Below are positions 51,871 to 63,338 of a stretch of DNA of 64,000 nucleotides, piece after piece; positions within the stretch are counted from its first letter, which is position 1, and every line of letters begins with the position of its first letter. The position numbers and the translations under genes are program-made. The stretch is from Amphiduros pacificus (lineage: Eukaryota; Annelida; Polychaeta; Phyllodocida; Hesionidae), in the NCBI GenBank assembly GCA_949316495.1, contig OX439005.1, positions 7,411,001-7,475,000 of the forward strand, given 5' to 3'. The notes beneath the pieces were generated by a model. The model was not told the DNA's origin. It was given only the letters and a program-made list of their open reading frames with translations, and searched no databases.

Positions 51871-53078
51871 CAATTGAAATGATGTTTAATTTTCAATATA
51901 TTTATATTATTCTGATACTAAACTGCATAATGCATGCACAGTATATTCATCATTTCCGGTTTTATGCTCATGTATGTTAATGCTGTTTTGACTCTCACAA
52001 AATCAAACAATAACTTTTAATCTTTCGCTTGAGATAATTAGTAAATTAAGCACATTTCTCACATATCATACAAAGACAGATTCCAGATTGAGCCCCAACT
52101 CCACATCTAGATTCTTGCCTTCAAGGAGAAATATCCTTCAGGTAATATGTTAATAATGCACCATTAGATATTTGATTGATGGCACAATAACCTCATTCTT
52201 GATTTTTGGCGACTCATTTTTTTGTCAAACTTGTTGTCAATTTGAATTTATTGTGACTGAAATTTGAGATAAATGACAACAAATATTCTCTCCTTTCCTC
52301 ATTCATGGGCAGCATTAGTTTACATTATTGAATATAACTTCAATTATTTGTAATTAAATTAATAATGTATGGAAATGTTTATACATAATGAAAGATACAT
52401 CCAAAGATTCATTAAATACTTTCTATTATTTCAGTAGACGCTAACGTAAAATAGTTTAGATATAATCATTCCCTCTGCCTTGCCCTTCACACTTGGATCC
52501 TTTCCAATTAGCACATCATTTGCAATATTATTTTTTGCCTCTCCCTACCTTGTCTAAGTAGTCTATTTGCCTACTCAGACACATTAAATAGCAGAGTAGG
52601 AAACTACATGGCTCCTCTCATCACTCATTCACAAGCTACCAAATTTCTTCCTCTGTATGTGACCCAGCATGGGTTGCTATTTGTAAGATTCTGGCATCCC
52701 AAATAGCCAATCCCTCAGAAATTACATAAGCGCCATAAATCGATGTTGAGAAAATTTTGCCCTCAATCTTTGTACTAAGCCTCAACTCTCATGCCACAAA
52801 TTGGAAGTCACAAATACATTTTAAAGGGCCAGGTAACATCATTGTCTTTCCCCTAAAATTCAGAACTATTTGCAATACAAGGGGTTAAAGAATGTTGAAA
52901 TTTCATCTTATTTGATACAACTGTCATTATAGAAATAAACGCGTAGAAGAGTTGCAATGCACTTCAACTGGAAAATATTTTGGCTGCTTTGGAAAGCTTT
53001 CATTTGAGATTTTTGAAAGTCGCCAGTTTCAATTCTCAGAAAAGGTTCCTTTTGAGAAATGTAAAGAAAAGTTGACTC

Positions 53079-53151
53079 GCACCGGAGTGGACTCGAACCA
53101 CCAACCTTTCAGCTAACAGCTGAACGCGCTTACCAATTTCGCCACTGGTGC
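53079..53151 (-). tRNA. tRNA-Asn-like, type F variant (copy 38)
   Basis: A13/G22 mismatch as in copies 26 and 30, although the unit lies outside the d-e-f-c block. Confidence 0.65.
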
Positions 53152-54361
53152 CAATTGAAATGATGTTTATTTTCAATATATTTATATTGTTCTAATACTA
53201 AACTGCATAATGCATGCACAGTATATTCATCATTTCCGGTTATATGCTCATGTATGTTAATGCGGTTTTGACTCTCACAAAATCAAACAATAACTTTTAA
53301 TCTTTCGCTTGAGATAATTAGTAAATTAAGCACATTTCTTACATATCATACAAAGACAAATTCCAGATTGAGCCCCAACTCCACATCTAGATTCTTGCCT
53401 TCAAGGAGAAATATCCTTCAGGTAATATGTTAATAATGCACCATTATATATTTGATTGATGGCACAATAACCTCATTCTTGATTTTTGGCGACTCATTTT
53501 TTTGTCAAACTTGTTGTCAATTTGAATTTATTGTGACTGAAATTTGAGATAAATGACAACAAATATTCTCTCCTTTCCTCATTCATTGGCAGCATAAGTT
53601 TACATTATTGAATATAACTTCAATTATTTGTAATTAAATTAATAATGTATGGAAATGTTTATACATAATGAAAGATACATCCAAAGATTCATTAAATACT
53701 TTCTATTATTTCAGTAGACGCTAACGTAAAATAGTTTGGATATAATTATTTCCTCTGCCTTGCCCTTCACACTTGGATCCTTTCCAATTAGCACATCATT
53801 TGCAATTTTATTTTTTGCCTCTCCCTACCTTGTCTAAGTAGTCTATTTGCCTACTCAGACACATTAAATAGCAGAGTAGGAAACTACATGGCTCCTCTCA
53901 TCACTCATTCACAAGCTACCAAATTTCTTCCTCTGTATGTGACCCAGCATGGGTTGCTATTTGTAAGATTCTGGCATCCCAAATAGCCAATCCCTCAGAA
54001 ATTATTACATAAGCGCCATAAATCTATGTTGAGTAAATTTTGCCCTCAATCTTTGTACTAAGCCTCAACTCTCATGCCACAAATTGGAAGTCACAAATAC
54101 ATTTTAAAGGGCCAGGTAACATCATTGTCTTTTCCCTAAAATTCAGAACTATTTGAAATACAAGGGGTTAAAGAATGTTGAAATTTCATCTTATTTGATA
54201 CAACTGTCATTATAGAAATAAACGCGTAGAAGAGTTGCAACGCACTTCAACTGGAAAATATTTTGGCTGCTTTGGAAAGCTTTCATTTGAGATTTTTGAA
54301 AGTCGCCAGTTTCAATTCTCAGAAAAGGTTCCTTTTGAGAAATGTAAAGAAAAGTTGACTC

Positions 54362-54434
54362 GCACCGGAGTGGACTCGAACCACCAACCTTTCAGCTAAC
54401 AGCTGAACGCGCTTACCAATTGCGCCACTGGTGC
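54362..54434 (-). tRNA. tRNA-Asn(GUU), canonical copy 39
   Basis: Exact 73-mer. Confidence 0.86.
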
Positions 54435-55642
54435 CAATTGAAATGATGTTTAATTTTCAATATATTTATATTGTTCTGATACTAGACTGCATAATGCATG
54501 CACAGTATATTCATCATTTCCGGTTATATGCTCATGTATGTTAATGCTGTTTTGACTCTCACAAAGTCAAACAATAACTTTTAATCTTTCGCTTGAGATA
54601 ATAAGTAAATTAAGCACATTTCTCACATATCATACAAAGACAAATTCCAGATTGAGCCCCAACTCCACATCTAGATTCTTGCCTTCAAGGAGAAATATCC
54701 TTCAGGTAATATGTTAATAATGCACCATTAGATATTTGATTGATGGCACAATAACCTCATTCTTGATTTTTGGCGACTCATTTTTTTGTCAAACTTGTTG
54801 TCAATTTGAATTTATTGTGACTGAAATTTGAGATAAATGACAACAAATATTCTCTCCTTTCCTCATTCATGGGCAGCATTAGTTTACATTATTGAATATA
54901 ACTTCAATTATTTGTAATTAAATTAATAATGTATGGAAATGTTTATACATAATGAAAGATACATCCAAAGATTCATTAAATACTTTCTATTATTTCAGTA
55001 GACGCTTACGTAAAATAGTTTGGATATAATCATTTCCTCTGCCTTGCCCTTCACACTTGGATCCTTTCCAATTAGCACATCATTTGCAATTTTATTTTTT
55101 GCCTCTCCCTACCTTGTCTAAGTAGTCTATTTGCCTACTCAGACACATTAAATAGCAGAGTAGGAAACTACATGGCTCCTCTCATCACTCATTCACAAGC
55201 TACAAAATTTCTTCCTCTGTATGTGACCCAGCATGGGTTGCTATTTGTAAGATTCTGGCATCCCAAATAGCCAATCCCTCAGAAATTACATAAGCGCCAT
55301 AAATCTATGTTGAGAAAATTTTGCCCTCAATCTTTGTACTAAGCCTCAACTCTCATGCCACAAATTGGTAGTCACAAATACATTTTAAAGGGCCAGGTAA
55401 CATCATTGTCTTTTCCCTAAAATTCAGAACTATTTGAAATACAAGGGGTTAAAGAATGTTGAAATTTCATCTTATTTGATACAACTGTCATTATAGAAAT
55501 AAACGCGTAGAAGAGTTACAACGCACTTCAACTGGAAAATGTTTTGGCTGCTTTGGAAAGCTTTCATTTGAGATTTTTGAAAGTCGCCAGTTTCAATTCT
55601 CAGAAAAGGTTCCTTTTGAGAAATGTAAAGAAAAGTTGACTC

Positions 55643-55715
55643 GCACCGGAGTGGACTCGAACCACCAACCTTTCAGCTAACAGCTGAACGCGCTTACCAA
55701 TTGCGCCACTGGTGC
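55643..55715 (-). tRNA. tRNA-Asn(GUU), canonical copy 40
   Basis: Exact 73-mer. Confidence 0.86.
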
Positions 55716-56923
55716 CAATTGAAATGATGTTTAATTTTCAATATATTTATATTGTTCTGATACTAAACTGCATAATGCATGCACAGTATATTCATCATTT
55801 CCGGTTTTATGCTCATGTATGTTAATGCTGTTTTGACTCTCACAAAATCAAACAATAACTTTTAATCTTTCGCTTGAGATAATTAGTAAATTAAGCACAT
55901 TTCTCACATATCATACAAAGACAGATTCCAGATTGAGCCCCAACTCCACATCTAGATTCTTGCCTTCAAGGAGAAATATCCTTCAGGTAATATGTTAATA
56001 ATGCACCATTAGATATTTGATTGATGGCACAATAACCTCATTCTTGATTTTTGGCGACTCATTTTTTTGTCAAACTTGTTGTCAATTTGAATTTATTGTG
56101 ACTGAAATTTGAGATAAATGACAACAAATATTCTCTCCTTTCCTCATTCATGGGCAGCATTAGTTTACATTATTGAATATAACTTCAATTATTTGTAATT
56201 AAATTAATAATGTATGGAAATGTTTATACATAGTGAAAGATACATCCAAAGATTCATTAAATACTTTCTATTATTTCAGTAGACGCTAACGTAAAATAGT
56301 TTGGATATAATCATTTCCTCTGCCTTGCCCTTCACACTTGGATCCTTTCCAATTAGCACATCATTTGCAATTTTATTTTTTGCCTCTCCCTACCTTGTCT
56401 AAGTAGTCTATTTGCCTACTCAGACACATTAAATAGCAGAGTAGGAAACTACATGGCTCCTCTCATCACTCATTCACAAGCTACCAAATTTCTTCCTCTG
56501 TATGTGACCCAGCATGGGTTGCTATTTGTAAGATTCTGGCATCCCAAATAGCCAATCCCTCAGAAATTACATAAGCGCCATAAATCTATGTTGAGAAAAT
56601 TTTGCCCTCAATCTTTGTACTAAGCCTCAACTCTCATGCCACAAATTGGTAGTCACAAATACATTTTAAAGGGCCAGGTAACATCATTGTCTTTTCCCTA
56701 AAATTCAGAACTATTTGAAATACAAGGGGTTAAAGAATGTTGAAATTTCATCTTATTTGATACAACTGTCATTATAGAAATAAACGCGTAGAAGAGTTAC
56801 AACGCACTTCAACTGGAAAATGTTTTGGCTGCTTTGGAAAGCTTTCATTTGAGATTTTTGAAAGTCGCCAGTTTCAATTCTCAGAAAAGGTTCCTTTTGA
56901 GAAATGTAAAGAAAAGTTGACTC

Positions 56924-56996
56924 GCACCGGAGTGGACTCGAACCACCAACCTTTCAGCTAACAGCTGAACGCGCTTACCAATTGCGCCACTGGTGC
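56924..56996 (-). tRNA. tRNA-Asn(GUU), canonical copy 41
   Basis: Exact 73-mer. Confidence 0.86.
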
Positions 56997-58075
56997 CAAT
57001 TGAAATGATGTTTAATTTTCAATATATTTATATTGTTCTGATACTAGACTGCATAATGCATGCACAGTATATTCATCATTTCCGGTTTTATGCTCATGTA
57101 TGTTAATGCTGTTTTGACTCTCACAAAATCAAACAATAACTTTTAATCTTTCGCTTGAGATAATTAGTAAATTAAGCACATTTCTCACATATCATACAAA
57201 GACAGATTCCAGATTGAGCCCCAACTCCACATCTAGATTCTTGCCTTCAAGGAGAAATATCCTTCAGGTAATATGTTAATAATGCACCATTAGATATTTG
57301 ATTGATGGCACAATAACCTCATTCTTGATTTTTGGCGACTCATTTTTTTGTCAAACTTGTTGTCAATTTGAATTTATTGTGACTGAAATTTGAGATAAAT
57401 GACAACAAATATTCTCTCCTTTCCTCATTCATGGGCAGCATTAGTTTACATTATTGAATATAACTTCAATTATTTGTAATTAAATTAATAATGTATGGAA
57501 ATGTTTATACATAATGAAAGATACATCCAAAGATTCATTAAATACTTTCTATTATTTCAGTAGACGCTAACGTAAAATAGTTTGGATATAATCATTTCCT
57601 CTGCCTTGCCCTTCACACTTGGATCCTTTCCAATTAGCACATCATTTGCAATTTTATTGACCAGCATGGGTTGCTATTTGTAAGATTCTGGCATCCCAAA
57701 TAGCCAATCCCTCAGAAATTACATAAGCGCCATAAATCTATGTTGAGAAAATTTTGCCCTCAATCTTTGTACTAAGCCTCAACTCTCATGCCACAAATTG
57801 GTAGTCACAAATACATTTTAAAGGGCCAGGTAACATCATTGTCTTTTCCCTAAAATTCAGAACTATTTGAAATACAAGGGGTTAAAGAATGTTGAAATTT
57901 CATCTTATTTGATACAACTGTCATTATAGAAATAAACGCGTAGAAGAGTTGCAACGCACTTCAACTGGAAAATGTTTTGGCTGCTTTGGAAAGCTTTCAT
58001 TTGAGATTTTTGAAAGTCGCCAGTTTCAATTCTCAGAAAAGGTTCCTTTTGAGAAATGTAAAGAAAAGTTGACTC

Positions 58076-58148
58076 GCACCGGAGTGGACTCGAACCACCA
58101 ACCTTTCAGCTAACAGCTGAACGCGCTTACCAATTGCGCCACTGGTGC
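58076..58148 (-). tRNA. tRNA-Asn(GUU), canonical copy 42
   Basis: Exact 73-mer in the rearranged unit. Confidence 0.86.
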
Positions 58149-58296
58149 CAATTGAAATGATGTTTAATTTTCAATATATTTATATTGTTCTAATACTAAA
58201 CTGCATAATGCATGCACAGTATATTCATCATTTCCGGTTATATGCTCATGTATGTTAATGCTGTTTTGACTCTCACAAAATCAAACAATAACTTTT

Positions 58297-58332
58297 AATC
58301 TAGATGTGGAGCCCCAACTCCACATCTAGATT
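58297..58332. repeat. Inverted repeat left by a template switch
   Basis: Two perfect 15-bp arms (AATCTAGATGTGGAG and its complement) surround a 6-nt CCCCAA spacer. Only the right arm and spacer are normal unit sequence; the left arm replaces about 70 bp present in all other full units and is the reverse complement of the right arm. Confidence 0.9.
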
Positions 58333-59297
58333 CTTGACTTCAAGGAGAAATATCATTCAGGTAATATGTTAATAATGCACCATTAGATATTTGATTGATG
58401 GCACAATAACCTCATTCTTGATTTTTGGCGACTCATTTTTTTGTCAAACTTGTTGTCAATTTGAATTCATTGTGACTGAAATTTGAGATAAATGGCAACA
58501 AATATTCTCTCCTTTCCTCATTCATGGGCAGCATTAGTTTACATTATTGAATATAACTTCAATTATTTGTAATTAAATTAATAATGTATGGAAATGTTTA
58601 TACATAATGAAAGATACATCCAAAGATTCATTAAATACTCTCTATTATTTCAGTAGACGCTAACGTAAAATAGTTTGGATATAATCATTTCCTCTGCCTT
58701 GCCCTTCACACTTGGATCCTTTCCAATTAGCACATCATTTGCAATTTTATTTTTTGCCTCTCCCTACCTTGTCTAAGTAGTCTATTTGCCTACTCAGACA
58801 CATTAAATAGCAGAGTAGGAAACTACATGGCTCCTCTCATCACTCATTCACAAGCTACAAAATTTCTTCCACTGTATGTGACCCAGCATGGGTTGCTATT
58901 TGTAAGATTCTGGCATCCCAAATAGCCAATCCCTCAGAAATTACATAAGCGCCATAAATCTATGTTGAGAAAATTTTGCCCTCAATCTTTGTACTAAGCC
59001 TCAACTCTCATGCCACAAATTGGTAGTCACAAATACATTTTAAAGGGCCAGGTAACATCATTGTCTTTTCCCTAAAATTCAGAACTATTTGAAATACAAG
59101 GGGTTAAAGAATGTTGAAATTTCATCTTATTTGATACAACTGTCATTATAGAAATAAACGCGTAGAAGAGTTACAACGCACTTCAACTGGAAAATGTTTT
59201 GGCAGCTTCGGAAAGCTTTCATTTGAGATTTTTGAAAGTCGCCAGTTTCAATTCTCAGAAAAGGTTCCTTTTGAGAAATGTAAAGAAAAGTTGACTC

Positions 59298-59370
59298 GCA
59301 CCGGAGTGGACTCGAACCACCAACCTTTCAGCTAACAGCTGAACGCGCTTACCAATTGCACCACTGGTGC
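59298..59370 (-). tRNA. tRNA-Asn(GUU), D-stem wobble variant (copy 43)
   Basis: One change gives a U11/G24 wobble in the D-stem; A and B boxes remain consensus. Likely still able to fold. Confidence 0.78.
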
Positions 59371-60578
59371 CAATTGAAATGATGTTTAATTTTCAATATA
59401 TTTATATTGTTCTGATACTAAACTGCATAATGCATGCACAGTATATTCATCATTTCCGGTGATATGCTCATGTATGTTAATGCTGTTTTGACTCTCACAA
59501 AATCAAACAATAACTTTTAATCTTTCGCTTGAGATAATTAGTAAATTAAGCACATTTCTCACATATCATACAAAGACAAATTCCAGATTGAGCCCCAACT
59601 CCACATCTAGATTCTTGCCTTAAAGGAGAAAAATCCTTTAGGTAATATGTTAATAATGCACCATTAGATATTTGATTGATGGCACAATAACCTCATTCTT
59701 GATTTTTGGCGACTCATTTTTTTGTCAAACTTGTTGTCAATTTGAATTTATTGTGACTGAAATTTGAGATAAATGACAACAAATATTCTCTCCTTTCCTC
59801 ATTCATGGGCAGCATTAGTTTACATTATTGAATATAACTTCAATTATTTGTAATTAAATTAATAATGTATGGAAATGTTTATACATATTGAAAGATACAT
59901 CCAAAGATTCATTAAATACTTTCTATTATTTCAGTAGACGCCAACGTAAAATAGTTTGGATATAATTATTTCCTCTGCCTTGCCCTTCACACTTGGATCC
60001 TTTCCAATTAGCACATCATTTGCAATTCTATTTTTTGCCTCTCCCTACCTTGTCTAAGTAGTCTATTTGCCTACTCAGACACATTAAATAGCAGAGTAGG
60101 AAACTACATGGCTTCTCTCATCACTCATTCACAAGCTACCAAATTTCTTCCACTGTATGTGACCCAGCATGGGTTGCTATTTGTAAGATTCTGGCATCCC
60201 AAATAGCCAATCCCTCAGAAATTACATAAGCGCCATAAATCTATGTTGAGAAAATTTTGCCCTCAATCTTTGTACTAAGCCTCAACTCTCATGCCACAAA
60301 TTGGAAGTCACAAATACATTTTAAAGGGCCAGGTAACATCATTGTCTTTTCCCTAAAATTCAGAACTATTTGAAATACAAGGGGTTAAAGAATGTTGAAA
60401 TTTCATCTTATTTGATACAACTGTCATTATAGAAATAAATGCGTAGAAGAGTTGCAACGCACTTCAACTGGAAAATATTTTGGCTGCTTTGGAAAGCTTT
60501 CATTTGAGATTTTTGAAAGTCGCCAGTTTCAATTCTCAGAAAAGGTTCCTTTTGAGAAATGTAAAGAAAAGTTGACTC

Positions 60579-60651
60579 GCACCGGAGTGGACTCGAACCA
60601 CCAACCTTTCAGCTAACAGCTGAACGCGCTTACCAATTGCGCCACTGGTGC
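60579..60651 (-). tRNA. tRNA-Asn(GUU), canonical copy 44
   Basis: Exact 73-mer. Confidence 0.86.
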
Positions 60652-61862
60652 CAATTGAAATGATGTTTAATTTTCAATATATTTATATTGTTCTAATACT
60701 AAACTGCATAATGCATGCACAGTATATTCATCTTTTCCGGTTATATGCTCATGTATGTTAATGCTGTTTTGACTCTCACAAAATCAAACAATAACTTTTA
60801 ATCTTTCGCTTGAGATAATTAGTAAATTAAGCACATTTCTCACATATCATACAAAGACAAATTCCAGATTGAGCCCCAACTCCACATCTAGATTCTTGCC
60901 TTCAAGGAGAAATATCCTTCAGGTAATATGTTAATAATGCACCATTAGATATTTAATTGATGGCACAATAACCTCATTCTTGATTTTTGGCGACTCATTT
61001 TTTTGTCAAACTTGTTGTCAATTTGAATTTATTGTGACTGAAATTTGAGATAAATGGCAACAAATATTCTCTCCTTTCCTCATTCATGGGCAGCATTAGT
61101 TTACATTATTGAATATAACTTCAATTATTTGTAATTAAATTAATAATGTATGGAAATGTTTATACATAATGAAAGATACATCCAAAGATTCATTAAATAC
61201 TTTCTATTATTTCAGTAGACGCTAACGTAAAATAGTTTGGATATAATTATTTCCTCTGCCTTGCCCTTCACACTTGGATCCTTTCCAATTAGCACATCAT
61301 TTGCAATTTTATTTTTTGCCTCTCCCTACCTTGTCTAAGTAGTCTATTTGCCTACTCAGACACATTAAATAGCAGAGTAGGAAACTACATGGCTCCTCTC
61401 ATCACTCATTCACAAGCTACCAAATTTCTTCCTCTGTATGTGACCCAGCATGGGTTGCTATTTGTAAGATTCTGGCATCCCAAATAGCCAATCCCTCAGA
61501 AATTATTACATAAGCGCCATAAATCTATGTTGAGAAAATTTTGCCCTCAATCTTTGTACTAAGCCTCAACTCTCATGCCACAAATTGGAAGTCACAAATA
61601 CATTTTAAAGGGCCAGGTAACATCATTGTCTTTTCCCTAAAATTCAGAACTATTTGAAACACAAGGGGTTAAAGAATGTTGAAATTTCATCTTATTTGAT
61701 ACAACTGTCATTATAGAAATAAACGCGTAGAAGAGTTGCAACGCACTTCAACTGGAAAATATTTTGGCTGCTTTGGAAGGCTTTCATTTGAGATTTTTGA
61801 AAGTCGCCAGTTTCAATTCTCAGAAAAGGTTCCTTTTGAGAAATGTAAAGAAAAGTTGACTC

Positions 61863-61935
61863 GCACCGGAGTGGACTCGAACCTCCAACCGTTCAGCTAA
61901 CAGCTGAACGCGCTTACCAATTGCGCCACTGGTGC
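61863..61935 (-). tRNA. tRNA-Asn-like, T-stem variant (copy 45)
   Basis: Position 44 is C and position 51 is A, giving an A51/A63 mismatch in the T-stem. This is the last tRNA before the array edge, where homogenisation is expected to be weakest. Confidence 0.65.
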
Positions 61936-62787
61936 CAATTGAAATGATGTTTAATTTTCAATATATTTATATTGTTCTGATACTAAACTGCATAATGCAT
62001 GCACAGTATATTCATCATTTCCGGTTATATGCTCATGTATGTTAATGCTGTTTTGACTCTCACAAAATCAAACAATAACTTTTAATCTTTCGCTTGAGAT
62101 AATTAGTAAATTAAGCACATTTCTCACATATCATACAAAGACAGATTCTAGATTGAGCCCCAACTCCACATCTAGATTCTTGCCTTCAAGGAGAAATATC
62201 CTTCAGGTAATATGTTAATAATGCACCATTAGATGTTTGATTGATGGCACAATAACCTCATTCTTGATTTTTGGCGACTCATTTTTTTGTCAAACTTGTT
62301 GTCAATTTGAATTTATTGTGACTGAAATTTGAGATAAATGACAACAAATATTCTCTCCTTTCCTCATTCATGGGCAGCATTAGTTTACATTATTGAATAT
62401 AACTTCAATTATTTGTAATTAAATTAATAATGTATGGAAATGTTTATACATAATGAAAGATACATCCAAAGATTCATTAATGCATGGACCGTGCGCATGC
62501 GTGAGATGCAACATGGACGTGTTTTGATTTTGGTCTGATCTTGTCGTAATTATCGGCAATTTCTAACGTTCTATTGAAGCCTATACGTTCTGTTGTCAAG
62601 CTCACCTGTTCAGTCGCACTTTTGTCTCAATTTCTATACGTTCTTGTGACTCCAGTGTGCGTTTTTCGGTGTAAAATCTGATCTGTTTCGAGGGTCGGAT
62701 TTAGCTTCGCCTTGACAAGGCGCGGCGCTCGAGGTGCAGATCTGGTTGTTCTCGTGCAAGACGTACATCAAAACTACTCCTCTATTG

Positions 62788-62930
62788 AAAGCTTGGAACC
62801 ACCTCCTAGCTTTTCTTGTTATCTAACCACCTAGATAACCTCTGCCTAACTACCTAGGCTCTACTCAACCACCTGGGTACAAATCTCTGTTTTCAATATA
62901 TTGAAAACACTCTGCCTAACCACCTAGGCA
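62788..62930 (+). other. Cluster of five hairpins with a constant AACYACCT loop
   Basis: Hairpins lie at 62788-62813 (9-position stem with one T/T mismatch), 62818-62839 (GTTATCT/AGATAAC), 62844-62859 (GCCT/AGGC), 62862-62879 (TACTC/GGGTA with one wobble) and 62913-62930 (TGCCT/AGGCA). All five loops are 8 nt and read AACCACCT, except the third, AACTACCT. Stem sequences differ while pairing is kept. A 20-bp palindrome (62889-62908) without this loop sits between the fourth and fifth. Confidence 0.8.
62889..62908. repeat. Perfect 20-bp palindrome inside the hairpin cluster
   Basis: GTTTTCAA and TTGAAAAC flank TATA, forming an 8-bp stem with a 4-nt loop or a duplex palindrome. Confidence 0.8.
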
Positions 62931-63075
62931 CATATTATTCCATCGCTTGTCCCGCTCGTGGACAAAGACGACTTTGCTGCTTAAACGTAGCATCCTGCCC
63001 AAATAATTCGTATTGATATTTGTGGCAGATAATATTTTTATTTCTTACGTATATATCCCATTCATATATACACTT

Positions 63076-63086
63076 TATATATAAAT
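63076..63086 (+). promoter_or_regulatory. TATA-like motif upstream of the flank gene
   Basis: TATATATAAAT lies about 260 bp upstream of the first ATG in an AT-rich stretch. It could serve as a Pol II TATA box, but composition alone makes chance likely. Confidence 0.3.
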
Positions 63087-63338
63087 ATTATTTTAACAGC
63101 AAACATTAACACAAACTTATTGATCGCCAGTTATTATTTCTGGCACCCAATACACAAATATAGAACGAAACCCGTCTATATTACCTGTGTTTTTTTCACC
63201 TGAGCCCGCACAGTGAGAACATCTTACTCATCTCAGAGCTGACATTAATCCACTTAAATAATATTCAAACTGAGGTTTTACATATCCCGCCATCTGTGCA
63301 TTTGATTTCAAGTCCTTGTACTGAACGGATCGCTTATC

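Larger units (their letters stand above)
48568..57460. repeat. Seven SINE-free satellite units
   Basis: Units at 48568, 49773, 51054, 52335, 53615, 54899 and 56180. The first has lost about 74 bp near 49186 (from gtgtagaagag to tttcaattctcagg). The next ones share markers such as tacaaaatttc and ggtttta, suggesting local one-unit duplication. Confidence 0.85.
57461..58553. repeat. Rearranged 1093-bp satellite unit
   Basis: Two lesions shorten this unit: a deletion of about 130 bp near 57658 (from attttatt to gaccagcatgg) and a replacement near 58300 that leaves an inverted repeat. The tRNA between them is intact. Confidence 0.85.
1..62480. repeat. Tandem array of ~1281-bp tRNA-Asn-bearing satellite units
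   Basis: The AT-rich unit recurs head to tail. Taking the landmark taacttcaatta as unit start, units begin at 1, 5804, 7085, 8366, 9647, 10928, 12209, 13490, 14771, 16052, 17332, 18616, 19897, 21178, 22462, 23894, 25182, 26617, 27901, 29340, 30775, 32059, 33491, 34779, 36214, 37494, 38775, 40063, 41498, 42778, 44067, 45312, 46596, 48031, 48568, 49773, 51054, 52335, 53615, 54899, 56180, 57461, 58554, 59835, 61116 and 62400. Spacing is usually 1280-1289 bp, or 1432-1439 bp where a SINE is present. One further unit between 1 and 5804 has lost its landmark through a deletion and is split by a LINE. Apart from the 73-bp tRNA, its flanking signals and two stem-loops, the spacer shows no ORF or other gene. 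The array is cut by the left window edge and ends at 62480. Confidence 0.97.
58554..62480. repeat. Last three full satellite units and terminal partial unit
   Basis: Units at 58554, 59835 and 61116, then 81 bp of a unit from 62400 that stops after gattcattaa. No gene besides the tRNAs. Confidence 0.9.
62481..63338 (+). other. Non-array leader; possible retroelement 5' end
   Basis: Sequence unlike the array begins with tgcatggaccg. It has no long ORF, contains the hairpin cluster at 62788-62930, a GC-rich CGCCTT/AAGGCG hairpin at 62708-62722, an AT-rich stretch from about 63000, and the upstream in-frame stop (63303) of the following gene. A TG start at the junction, a TATA-like motif at 63076 and a TGGCACCCAATA stretch at 63141 resembling a primer-binding site would suit a long terminal repeat of roughly 650 bp plus leader. 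The other end is outside the window, so this cannot be settled; a LINE 5' UTR or a host promoter are alternatives. Confidence 0.35.

Noticed and set aside
1-62480. CRISPR-like regular repeats
   Set aside because: The period is ~1.28 kb, the spacers are conserved instead of unique, and the sequence is eukaryotic.
1-62480. The array as an assembly artefact
   Set aside because: Units carry distinct private changes and ordered higher-order blocks, which argues for real sequence, although exact copy number cannot be verified here.
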